A stretch of 8,505 bases of DNA, taken from Legionella genomosp. 1 (GTDB taxonomy: Bacteria; Pseudomonadota; Gammaproteobacteria; Legionellales; Legionellaceae). Positions 1 through 5,713 of the stretch are shown here, one piece after another; position 1 is the first letter of the stretch, and each line of letters starts with the position of its first letter. Both the position numbers and the translations under genes were made by a program. The stretch spans positions 1-8,505 of the forward strand of contig CAMDBQ010000052.1 in the NCBI GenBank assembly GCA_945889365.1, given 5' to 3'. The notes under the pieces are model-generated. The model worked only from the letters and a program-made list of their open reading frames with translations. It made no database searches and was not told the origin of the DNA.

Positions 1-1
1 C

Positions 2-457
2 AGGCCTAAGGCAGTTAAAGAGGTTCTGATACCCAAGGAAGGGAAAGCAGGTGCGACTAGGCCACTGGGCATCAGCGCGTTTGAAGATAAAATAGTTCAA
101 CTTCAAATGGCAAAAATTCTGGAGGCGATATACGAACCGATATTTAGAGGCTGTTCGTACGGATTTCGTCCCGGTCGAAGTTGTCACACAGCAGTAGCTG
201 CGCTGTTAACACATTTGCACGATAAAGGATGCGAAATCCTCATCGATGTAGATTTGAAGAATTTCTTCGGGAAGATTCAGCATGATATTTTACTCGGTTT
301 TCTAAGGCGTAAAATTAAAGATGAACGCTTTATTCGCTATGTGGCGAGAATGCTTAAGGCGGGTATATTTAGAGATGGACGATTTGAAGTGAGTGATGAG
401 GGGAGCCCCCAGGGGTCATTATGCAAAGCTTTGCATAATGAGCCTTATGCAAAGTAA
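2..457 (+). pseudogene. Group II intron reverse transcriptase/maturase, 5' part (interrupted)
   Basis: This is the front half of a group II intron-encoded protein, which would copy intron RNA into DNA and help the intron splice. The frame is open from base 2 with no start in the window, so the true N-terminus lies upstream. Visible motifs are RPLGIS followed by EDKIVQ (RT motif 1/2 region), YGFRPGRSCH, the motif A segment DVDLKNFFGKI with the likely catalytic Asp at bases 251-253, and SDEGSPQG (PQG codons 407-415). The family usually reads FFD where this has FFG. Homology stops at about 418; the remaining residues come from the end repeats of the inserted element, and a stop follows at 455-457. 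The missing part resumes at 3070. Assignment to the RT family is secure; that the gene is dead in this form is inferred from the split. Confidence 0.88.
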
Positions 458-526
458 AATATTATGCAAAGTAAGGCGTTACAACCCAGTAAACATCAAG
501 TTTTGAGTCCATTTACTTTGCATAAT
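419..526. repeat. Left-end repeat cluster of the element
   Basis: Five copies of the same core lie here. Positions 419-438 form a perfect 20-bp palindrome, TTATGCAAAGCTTTGCATAA. Direct copies of TTATGCAAAGTAA follow at 445-457 and 462-474, and an inverted copy TTACTTTGCATAA is at 513-525. The copies at 461-474 and 513-526 are perfect 14-bp inverted repeats with 38 bp between them; the last ends 7 bp before the stop codon of the third recombinase. The arrangement suggests recombinase-binding sites, which is inference. Confidence 0.85.
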
Positions 527-533
527 TTTCGAC

Positions 534-1547
534 CTACTTTAATTCAGACAACCAAGAAAGCAATGCCTGATCCTTGCTCCAATCAGGAAGACTGCTGTCT
601 ATCAAATCAGGATAAAGATTTTCTATTGCTCTCCTTTTTGTTTCAGTATCCGCTCGAGCGTAAATTTCAGTGGTTTTTACATCGACATGACCGAGAAAAT
701 CACGAATGTATATGATATTTACACCTGCTTGCAATAGACGCATTGCCTTTGAATGGCGCAGCATGTGGACCTTAACTTTACCAGGTATGATGGTTGATGT
801 TTTTCTTGCCAAAGCAACATATTTTGCAAGGATATAAGCGACACCTTCTTTTGTCAGCTTATGATGCTGGTTGTTAGCAAACAGCGGTTCTTCATTTCGC
901 CAAGGTTTATCCAGACTGTTTTCCAGAATATAGCGTTGTAATAGGGTGGCGGTGTTCGTCATGACAGGTACCCGTCTGATTTTATTGCCCTTGCCAGTTA
1001 ATATTAGAACAGCGGGTGCCTGCAAGATAACATCACGAACTTTGATGTCACACACCTCTTGCACGCGCGCGCCGGAATCGTACAACATACTGATTAGCGT
1101 AAGATCACGCCTGCCTTTTCGTGTACGTTTGTCAGGCTGTTCCAACAGTAGTTTTATTGCTTCCGGGATCAAGTATTCCACTACTGTTTTCAATGCTTTT
1201 TTAATGGGGATAGCAGATATTTTTTGGTAATTAAATATACCGGTTGGCTCTTCTGCTTGTACATATCGAAAAAAAGAATGAATAGCAGCCAGCCTTTGAT
1301 TTCTGGTAGAGATGCTGCACTGTCTATCCATTTCTAACCATGCTAAAAAATCGATAAGCAATACGCTTGAAAGAACATTCAGGGTTATTCGCTCGACCGG
1401 GATCGCTTTCATAGTCTGACAGTAATTAATCAACAATTTAAACGTATCGCGGTAGGAGTAAATGGTATTCTTGCTTACATTTTTCTGGTTTGGCAGGTAA
1501 GCCGAAAGAAAGTCAGTAAGGTATTTTGCAAAGTCAGTAGGTTTCAT
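534..1547 (-). CDS. Tyrosine recombinase, third of the trio (RitC-like)
   Basis: A 337-residue site-specific recombinase/integrase of the phage integrase family, expected to cut and rejoin DNA through a covalent phosphotyrosine link. The N-terminal half (about 1-115) is the SAM-like core-binding domain, with the segment TIYSYRDTFKLLINY typical of DNA-contacting helices. The catalytic half contains Arg161 (DSGARVQE), Lys186 (TGKGNK), His261/Arg264 (HMLRH), His287 (FLGH) and Tyr296 (TEIYAR), so the full active site is present. The ATG at 1545-1547 is preceded by AAGGAG with 6 bp spacing, and it overlaps the end of the second recombinase by 14 bp, which implies translational coupling in one transcript. 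The gene ends 7 bp from the left inverted repeat. It appears intact; its target site cannot be read from sequence. Confidence 0.93.
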   Translation of the reverse strand: MKPTDFAKYLTDFLSAYLPNQKNVSKNTIYSYRDTFKLLINYCQTMKAIPVERITLNVLSSVLLIDFLAWLEMDRQCSISTRNQRLAAIHSFFRYVQAEEPTGIFNYQKISAIPIKKALKTVVEYLIPEAIKLLLEQPDKRTRKGRRDLTLISMLYDSGARVQEVCDIKVRDVILQAPAVLILTGKGNKIRRVPVMTNTATLLQRYILENSLDKPWRNEEPLFANNQHHKLTKEGVAYILAKYVALARKTSTIIPGKVKVHMLRHSKAMRLLQAGVNIIYIRDFLGHVDVKTTEIYARADTETKRRAIENLYPDLIDSSLPDWSKDQALLSWLSELK

Positions 1548-2520
1548 CGGTATCTCCTTGTAACTCAGGGATTATGCCAGGATATCTGGTCTCCATTTTC
1601 AACGTGATATCAGGAAACACATCCACCGTCATACGTAAGTAGTACGCGGTTTCACGAAACGACTCATGTCCCAAGTAGGTTTTAAGCACGGGGAGATACA
1701 CCGTTAGATCTTTTCCTTGCTCAGCCCATTTTTTCAAGCAATGGATCGAAAATGTATGACGAAAGTCATGGATTCGTGGGCCATATCCTCTGCCACCATG
1801 TGAGATTCTTGCGCGCCATAAAAATCTGCGGAAGTTTTTATACATGTTACCCCTTGTCATTGGCTTACCATCAAGCGCTGGGAAATAGTAATCTTCTGCA
1901 TTTGAATCAGGGTGTACTATTTTTGAAAAATCACGACATCGCTGCGTAAGTGAGTCTGACATAGGGACCAGTCGGCTGTTGTCTTTTTTGGACTGATTAA
2001 TAGTGAGCACCCCATTTTCAAGATCAACATCAGCGACTTTGAGTAATGTTGCTTCTGTTACCCTCAGACCACACATATAAATCATGCGAAAGATGACTGG
2101 CATAATTAGATGTCGTGATGGGCACTCGCAAGAGTATCTGCACTTTTCTGTCTGTGCAAAAAATTTTGTTAGCTCCTCGACAGTATAAATATACGGTACA
2201 TATTGTTTTACTTTTGGATAACGTCCCGTGGGCATGATGTAAGCATTGATACCGATGGAATCAAGATATTTTGCAAATTGGCGAATGATGGATGTACGCG
2301 AATTATGGTTTGCCTGTGTTTCGTAACTTCTTTTTTTGCACCAGTCCAGTACCATTTCTTTTGTAAGAGCAGTAGCTTGAGGATAGTTTTCCAACGTTAA
2401 TGTGCTAAAGCATTTTAAACGACCAGCCTCGGTGTTGTATTTGTATCCAACCGCTTGCTTTAGTTCAACGTAATTTTGAATATGTTCTTTGAATGGTCCG
2501 ACATAAATGAAATCACTCAT
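1534..2520 (-). CDS. Tyrosine recombinase, second of the trio (RitB-like)
   Basis: A 328-residue tyrosine recombinase. The start is placed at the ATG at 2518-2520 rather than at the in-frame ATG at 2551-2553. The chosen start has AAGGAGGA six bases upstream, and it overlaps the TGA of the preceding gene by 8 bp (ATGAGTGA). The N-terminal domain begins MSDFIYVGPFKEHIQNY and continues through QAVGYKYNTEAGRL, a form often seen in RitB-type proteins. Active-site residues in this numbering are Arg153 (CGLRVTE), His251/Arg254/His255 (IHDFRH), His285 (YLGH) and Tyr294 (TAYYLRM), all present. A Cys-rich stretch near 126-133 (CRYSCEC) sits before the catalytic core. In a RIT element the three proteins are thought to act together; which one catalyses each step is not established from sequence. 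Confidence 0.93.
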   Translation of the reverse strand: MSDFIYVGPFKEHIQNYVELKQAVGYKYNTEAGRLKCFSTLTLENYPQATALTKEMVLDWCKKRSYETQANHNSRTSIIRQFAKYLDSIGINAYIMPTGRYPKVKQYVPYIYTVEELTKFFAQTEKCRYSCECPSRHLIMPVIFRMIYMCGLRVTEATLLKVADVDLENGVLTINQSKKDNSRLVPMSDSLTQRCRDFSKIVHPDSNAEDYYFPALDGKPMTRGNMYKNFRRFLWRARISHGGRGYGPRIHDFRHTFSIHCLKKWAEQGKDLTVYLPVLKTYLGHESFRETAYYLRMTVDVFPDITLKMETRYPGIIPELQGDTDETY

Positions 2521-2922
2521 GATCGTCCTCCTTAAAATCCAGAGAGCATTCACGCAGTTTGTTCAAATCGACTTTGAGGTAAATAGCTGTTGAGTCAGTA
2601 TCAATATGACCTAAGATATCTGAAATAATGGCCAACGGGGTGTCTTTCTCAAGGAGCATGCTGGCCATGGTATGCCGTAATGAATGCATGCCCCTTTTCT
2701 TTTTCAATGTCGGAAGATGCGCAACCTCCATGTATCGTTTAATCAGTTGAGTTAAATGATCGCCTTCTGCAAACGGACCAAACGGTGCCATATGTTTTAC
2801 AAAAATATAGGGGCAGTCTATTTTAGGTCGACCATATTTAAGGTAGTCGATCACAGCCCAGCCCAGCCGATCCATCTCCTGTTCTAGGTCATGAAGCAGT
2901 TCAACCAATGTTTTTTTTGCAT
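2513..2922 (-). pseudogene. Tyrosine recombinase, first of the trio (RitA-like), internally deleted
   Basis: The C-terminal catalytic part of a tyrosine recombinase is clear: GWAVIDYLKYGRPK, CPYIFVKHMAPFGPF, then HSLRH, ILGH and the tyrosine in TAIYLKVDL. The first catalytic Arg and most of the N-terminal and core domains are absent. The product is about 135 residues where related proteins have about 300-400. An ATG at 2920-2922 has AGGAG at 2932-2936, 9 bp away, but its frame closes after 12 codons. The recombinase frame is reached only by a -1 shift on the eight A (complement of 2911-2918), giving MQKKTLVELLHDL and onwards. Without the shift the frame would have to begin at TTG 2906-2908, which lacks a ribosome site. 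The likely history is a deletion joining about 20 N-terminal residues to the C-terminus near 2864. Confidence 0.75.
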
Positions 2923-2936
2923 GATGAGTATCTCCT
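2911..2936 (-). promoter_or_regulatory. Ribosome binding site, ATG and A8 slippage-prone run of the first recombinase
   Basis: Read on the - strand, AGGAG is followed 9 bp later by ATG, then C and eight A. In the ATG frame the run contains the heptamer A AAA AAA, the classic form for -1 slippage. A -1 event links the good start to the recombinase frame. The same pattern could simply be a decayed homopolymer, where one extra A would restore the frame. Confidence 0.5.
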
Positions 2937-2982
2937 AAAACGATGGTTAGAGCCTTGTGCTCTGTTATCAGTTTAGAAGAAT

Positions 2983-3012
2983 ATTATGCAAAGTAAAACG
3001 AGATTGGATCAG
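2983..3012 (-). promoter_or_regulatory. Candidate promoter for the recombinase trio, overlapping the inverted repeat
   Basis: On the - strand CATAAT (2983-2988) matches five of six bases of the -10 consensus, and CTGATC (3007-3012) matches three of six of the -35, with 18 bp between. The -10 lies inside the 14-bp inverted repeat copy at 2983-2996. Transcription would start near 2976, about 54 bases before the ATG at 2922. Prediction by eye. Confidence 0.4.
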
Positions 3013-3021
3013 TGAAAACAG

Positions 3022-3050
3022 TGGGCAATGTATCGGTTACTTTGCATAAT
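3022..3050 (+). promoter_or_regulatory. Candidate outward-facing promoter at the right end
   Basis: TGGGCA (3022-3027, four of six -35 bases) is followed after 17 bp by CATAAT (3045-3050, five of six -10 bases). It points out of the element into the second part of the reverse transcriptase. Its -10 lies in the inverted repeat copy 3037-3050. Prediction by eye. Confidence 0.35.
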
Positions 3051-3069
3051 TACTTTCTTTGCATAAGGG

Positions 3070-3786
3070 AATATAGCCAGTCCGGTTTTGTCAAATATCT
3101 ACGCGCATTACGTGCTAGACATGTGGATGGAAGACGTGGTGCCACTCTACACAAAACATGAAGTCTGTTCCTTTAGATATGCGGACGACCAAGTGGTCTG
3201 TTGTCGTTATCGCAGCGACTCGGTCAAAGTGCTCAAGGCATTAAAACAACGACCGAATAAGTATGGGTTGGAACTAAACGCGGAAAAGACGAAGGTCGTC
3301 ACGTTTAATGAATGGGCTTTCCCTCAAGTTAAGCAAGACACCTTCGACTACCTTGGATTTACATTTTATATACGACGATCTCGAAAAGGGCATGTCCATG
3401 TGGCAGTCAAAACCGCACGAAAGCGATTCTATGCAAAACTTGGAAAAGTGAAGTTGTGGTGCAAACTGAATAGAGACAAGCAAAAGCTCTTAGCACTATG
3501 GGAAGCATTCAACTCGAAATTACGTGGGCACGTGGAATATTATGGTGTCTCGCTTAACCCAGATCGAGTGTACAGTTTTGTTTGTCAATTGCTTATGGAC
3601 GTCAAAATCCAACAAAACTTATGCCTAATACGAGTTAGCTATAGCACTTTATTAAGCGTGAATGTGAAAAATGATAAATTTGGTTTAAGTGAAAATTCCG
3701 GGTGTTTTCTTTGGTCGGTGCTGATTGATCTGTGCTCGCTCGTTCTTGAAAACTCAAACCTCAACGACAAATCTTTTGCCTGTTAA
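3070..3786 (+). pseudogene. Group II intron reverse transcriptase/maturase, 3' part (interrupted and truncated)
   Basis: This continues the gene broken at about 418. The frame opens after the element end (stop at 3064-3066) and reads NIASPVLSNIYAHYVLD, exactly the motif that follows GSPQG in this family. The catalytic RYADDQVV box is at 3175-3198, then YGLELNAEKTKVV and FDYLGFTFYIRR complete the palm. The segment TARKRFYAKLGKVKLW and the HVEYYGVSLN block belong to the thumb/maturase domain. Family resemblance ends near RVYSFV (about 3585), where related proteins continue with a Lys/Arg-rich FKWLNRR-like tail. The frame stays open to 3786 with unrelated residues. The only nearby starts are TTG 3088-3090 and later codons, with no clear ribosome site. 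No HNH endonuclease domain and no intron domain V follow. Confidence 0.87.
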
Positions 3787-4028
3787 TTTACTGAACATCC
3801 AGTAGTTGGCGGGAATCGCTGCATACCCGCAAGCAACGCCAACTTTTCATTTAAGACATTACCCTGAATCCGACCTATCATGGAAAGTTGCGCTTCCATT
3901 CCCATCGTAAAATCTTAACCATTTGTAGGAATGGTGATGTTTGAACCCATTATTAATTCCTCTTTAACAACAATATCCGGGCTACAATCATCGTAGGTTT
4001 GAAAAATTACACGATAGCATTTGCTCAT
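3783..4028 (-). pseudogene. Broken small reading frame, unrecognised
   Basis: On the - strand an ATG at 4026-4028 opens a frame beginning MSKCYRVIFQTYDDCSPDIV. It reaches a TAA at 3915-3917 after 37 residues, and the same frame then runs on for 43 codons to a TAA at 3783-3785 (MGMEAQLSMIGRIQGNVLNE is part of it). The composition on both sides of the inner stop is protein-like, so this may be the N-terminus of a decayed gene, perhaps a transposase; I cannot name the family with confidence. An inner ATG at 3948-3950 has AGAGG 9 bp upstream, which could start a shorter product, but this too meets the stop. Confidence 0.35.
3804..3844. repeat. Imperfect palindrome in the truncation scar
   Basis: AGTTGGCG at 3804-3811 is exactly inverted at 3837-3844, with 25 bp between and TTTT just after on the + strand. 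A competing inner stem pairs GCGGG (3809-3813) with CCCGC (3826-3830). It overlaps the broken - strand frame. It could act as a weak terminator for + strand transcription, but the loop is long. Confidence 0.3.
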
Positions 4029-4033
4029 TTTAT

Positions 4034-4062
4034 TTGACCGCAGTATTATTAATTTGAATTAT
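4034..4062 (+). promoter_or_regulatory. Candidate upstream promoter of the glucan operon
   Basis: TTGACC (4034-4039, five of six -35 bases) is followed after 17 bp by AATTAT (4057-4062, four of six -10 bases). It would give a leader of about 170 bases covering both direct repeat copies and the 9-bp inverted repeat. Prediction by eye. Confidence 0.3.
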
Positions 4063-4086
4063 AGAACACTACAGAAACCACCACGC

Positions 4087-4228
4087 ATCACTCTGTTTAT
4101 TACGCTCTCAAGTTCATAAACCATGTTGAAGTGTAGTGTTTTCGCGGACTTTCGAGCTGTTTTTTATTGACAATTCAAACAGTGTTCAGCAAAGATACAA
4201 AAATCACTTTGTTTATTACGCTTTCAAG
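4087..4228 (+). repeat. 26-bp direct repeat pair before the glucoamylase gene
   Basis: Positions 4087-4112 and 4203-4228 share 24 of 26 bases, with the core TGTTTATTACGCT identical. The two starts are 116 bp apart. The second copy runs directly into the ribosome binding site of the glucoamylase gene, so this is either a partial leader duplication or a repeated regulator site. Confidence 0.75.
4167..4196 (+). promoter_or_regulatory. Candidate proximal promoter of the glucan operon
   Basis: A perfect -35 TTGACA lies at 4167-4172. The best -10 at standard distance is AAAGAT (4191-4196, 18 bp spacer, three of six), so the match is weak. It would give a leader of about 35 bases and would lie after the first direct repeat copy. 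An alternative TTG start codon at 4167 falls on this -35 and is therefore unlikely to be a start. Confidence 0.3.
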
Positions 4229-4231
4229 GAG
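4226..4231 (+). promoter_or_regulatory. Ribosome binding site deciding the glucoamylase start
   Basis: AAGGAG is 7 bp before the ATG at 4239-4241. This selects that ATG over the upstream in-frame TTG at 4167, which has no such site. Confidence 0.8.
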
Positions 4232-4238
4232 TATTGAT

Positions 4239-5705
4239 ATGAACAGCCCAATCAAGAATAGCGCGGCCCCTTTTTCAGAAAAAGATATAGATATCCTCAA
4301 ACATCATTTATTAAACAACATTTCTTCTGAGACAAATGTTTTTCATAAGCGACTGGATGGAAAAAAAATCACTTCCCTTCCAGGGGCTGTGATTGCGGCA
4401 CCCCTGGCTCAAGGCCTAAATTTCACACAAGATTATATGTTCCGGTGGGCACGTGACGGAGCGATAACGATGGCAACGGTCCTTGCCATATATTTGCGCG
4501 CAAAAACACCCGAAGAACAAGAAGAATTACGAAGTCATTTAATTAGTTACATTAAATTTCTCACGGTGTGCTATTCCAACCCACCTTTAAATGGGGTCAA
4601 TATTCATGGCGAACCTAAATTTAATATCGATGGCACACTTTGGACGGGCTCTTGGGGACGCCCTCAAAATGATGGCCCGGCGTTAATTGTGATTGTACTC
4701 GCGCAGGTGTTCAAAGTATTTCTGAAGGAGAAGCGAGATCAATCTATCCTTGATATGCTTTACAGTTTCAGTAATGATTCACTTATCAAATCAAATCTAG
4801 AGTATATTTCTCAGCACTTCACAGAACCTTCTTTTAGCGCCTGGGAAGAAGTCAGGGGATCGCATTTTTTTAGATCATGCGTTCAACGCAGAGCCTTGTA
4901 TGCAGGGGCGGAGTTGGCCAATGCGTATGGAGACAGTGAGGCAGGAAGATATTATATCGAGCAAGCAAAAGCCCTTGAATCCTTTATGATGGGACATTGG
5001 GTGGAAGAGGCGGGCTATTATCATGAGGCCATTGCAGAGTCAGACGCTCGAGGGAGTGGTATAGATATAACGTTGATTATGGGACTCGTGTATGGTCACA
5101 TGATTAAATCAGGCGATGTATTTTCCGTGTTAGATGAACGCTCACTCAGCACCGCTTTTTTTGTACGCAATTGCTTTGAAAATTTGTATGAAATTAACCT
5201 GAAAATGAAACAAACAACAGGGTATGGTCCACTCATTGGTCGTTACGCCGATGACGTCTATGACGGAGATCAAAATCGTTATGGAAATCCTTGGTTTCTT
5301 ACTACGAGTGTATTTGCTGAATTTTATTACATGGTGGCAGATGCATTACTTCGCGCGGGAAGCTTTGAGCTTTCTTTTATGAGTATACAATTTTTCAAAC
5401 AAATACTGCCTGAGATCACACTGGATGAGCATCAAGTACTCAATCATGACATAAATAAGGAGTTGTTTGACAAACTTATTTATGGGCTCATTCAAACCGG
5501 AGACAATATGCTAAGAGCAGTTAAATCTTTTTGCTCTACCTATCCAGATGGCAGCACTCTCCATATGTCAGAGCAAATTGATCGACGTAGTGGCCAACAA
5601 AAAAGTGCAGCTGATCTAACATGGAGCTATGCAAGCACGATTGCAGCCTCATTCACACGTGAAACAACCATTGATTTATGGAAAACACTCTCTAAGGAAA
5701 ATTAA
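4239..5705 (+). CDS. Glucoamylase-like glycoside hydrolase family 15 protein
   Basis: A 488-residue GH15 enzyme, predicted to release glucose from the non-reducing ends of alpha-1,4-glucans by an inverting mechanism. Family signatures in order are YMFRWARDGAITM (66-78), GRPQNDGPALI (140-150), AWEEVRGSHFF (201-211, general acid Glu203), YGNPWFLTT (348-356) and MSEQID followed by LTWSYAS (443-466, general base Glu445). All expected catalytic residues are there and the length fits a single catalytic domain without a starch-binding module. The N-terminus MNSPIKNSAAPFSEKDIDIL has no hydrophobic signal segment, unlike secreted fungal enzymes, so a cytoplasmic role is inferred. The next gene starts 8 bp after its stop, indicating an operon with the glycosyltransferase and GH57 genes. 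The substrate could be glycogen, maltooligosaccharides or a related glucan; sequence alone does not tell. Confidence 0.93.
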   Translation: MNSPIKNSAAPFSEKDIDILKHHLLNNISSETNVFHKRLDGKKITSLPGAVIAAPLAQGLNFTQDYMFRWARDGAITMATVLAIYLRAKTPEEQEELRSHLISYIKFLTVCYSNPPLNGVNIHGEPKFNIDGTLWTGSWGRPQNDGPALIVIVLAQVFKVFLKEKRDQSILDMLYSFSNDSLIKSNLEYISQHFTEPSFSAWEEVRGSHFFRSCVQRRALYAGAELANAYGDSEAGRYYIEQAKALESFMMGHWVEEAGYYHEAIAESDARGSGIDITLIMGLVYGHMIKSGDVFSVLDERSLSTAFFVRNCFENLYEINLKMKQTTGYGPLIGRYADDVYDGDQNRYGNPWFLTTSVFAEFYYMVADALLRAGSFELSFMSIQFFKQILPEITLDEHQVLNHDINKELFDKLIYGLIQTGDNMLRAVKSFCSTYPDGSTLHMSEQIDRRSGQQKSAADLTWSYASTIAASFTRETTIDLWKTLSKEN

Positions 5706-5713
5706 ACTATTTT

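Larger units (their letters stand above)
419..3066 (-). mobile_element. RIT-like element: three tyrosine recombinase genes between inverted repeats
   Basis: The 2648-bp segment separates two halves of one reverse transcriptase, so it is an insertion. It contains three consecutive, overlapping tyrosine recombinase genes on the - strand (starts near 2922, 2520 and 1547), the defining layout of RIT (recombinase in trio) elements. The outermost shared sequence is TTATGCAAAG at 419-428 and its exact inverse at 3057-3066. Longer 14-bp inverted copies lie inside at 461-474/513-526 and 2983-2996/3037-3050. The host bases next to the ends are GGGGTCA on the left and GGGAATATA on the right; a GGG duplication is possible, but no convincing target duplication can be fixed. 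Exact ends are therefore uncertain by a few bases, and the true element could be the inner 461-3050. The first recombinase is damaged, so the copy may not be autonomous. Confidence 0.8.
2983..3066. repeat. Right-end repeat cluster of the element
   Basis: One copy of ATTATGCAAAGTAA at 2983-2996 and its exact inverse at 3037-3050 are separated by 40 bp. A shorter inverted copy, CTTTGCATAA, follows at 3057-3066 after the bases TACTTT. This mirrors the paired layout of the left end (38 bp spacing), while the outermost part differs: the left end has a fused palindrome and an extra direct copy that the right end lacks. Confidence 0.85.
3587..4166. other. Gene-poor stretch: truncation scar, broken frame, operon leader
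   Basis: After the reverse transcriptase loses homology, this AT-rich 580-bp stretch has no intact recognised gene. It holds the broken - strand frame at 3783-4028, a palindrome at 3804-3844, an inverted repeat AACACTACA (4065-4073) / TGTAGTGTT (4132-4140), and the first copy of a direct repeat upstream of the glucoamylase gene. It may be a graveyard of earlier insertions. Confidence 0.6.

Noticed and set aside
419..526. CRISPR array
   Set aside because: The repeated 13-bp units are too short, in mixed orientation and irregularly spaced (4-38 bp), with no Cas genes nearby.
464..715. + strand frame of 83 codons at the left element end
   Set aside because: It lies mostly opposite the third recombinase, which has clear domains and a ribosome site; the frame begins inside the end repeats and has no protein-like motifs.
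1521..1536. Internal TTTGCAAAGT resembling the end repeat
   Set aside because: It is part of the codons for the conserved FAKYL stretch of the third recombinase and shares only about 8 bases with the repeat.
2518..2553. Longer start for the second recombinase at ATG 2551-2553
   Set aside because: The ATG at 2518-2520 has AAGGAGGA at 6 bp and the stop/start overlap expected for coupled genes; the 11 extra residues are the other-frame reading of the first recombinase.
3600..3800. Group II intron domain V after the reverse transcriptase
   Set aside because: No 34-base hairpin with the AGC/GAGCC-type start and matching 3' strand could be found by eye.
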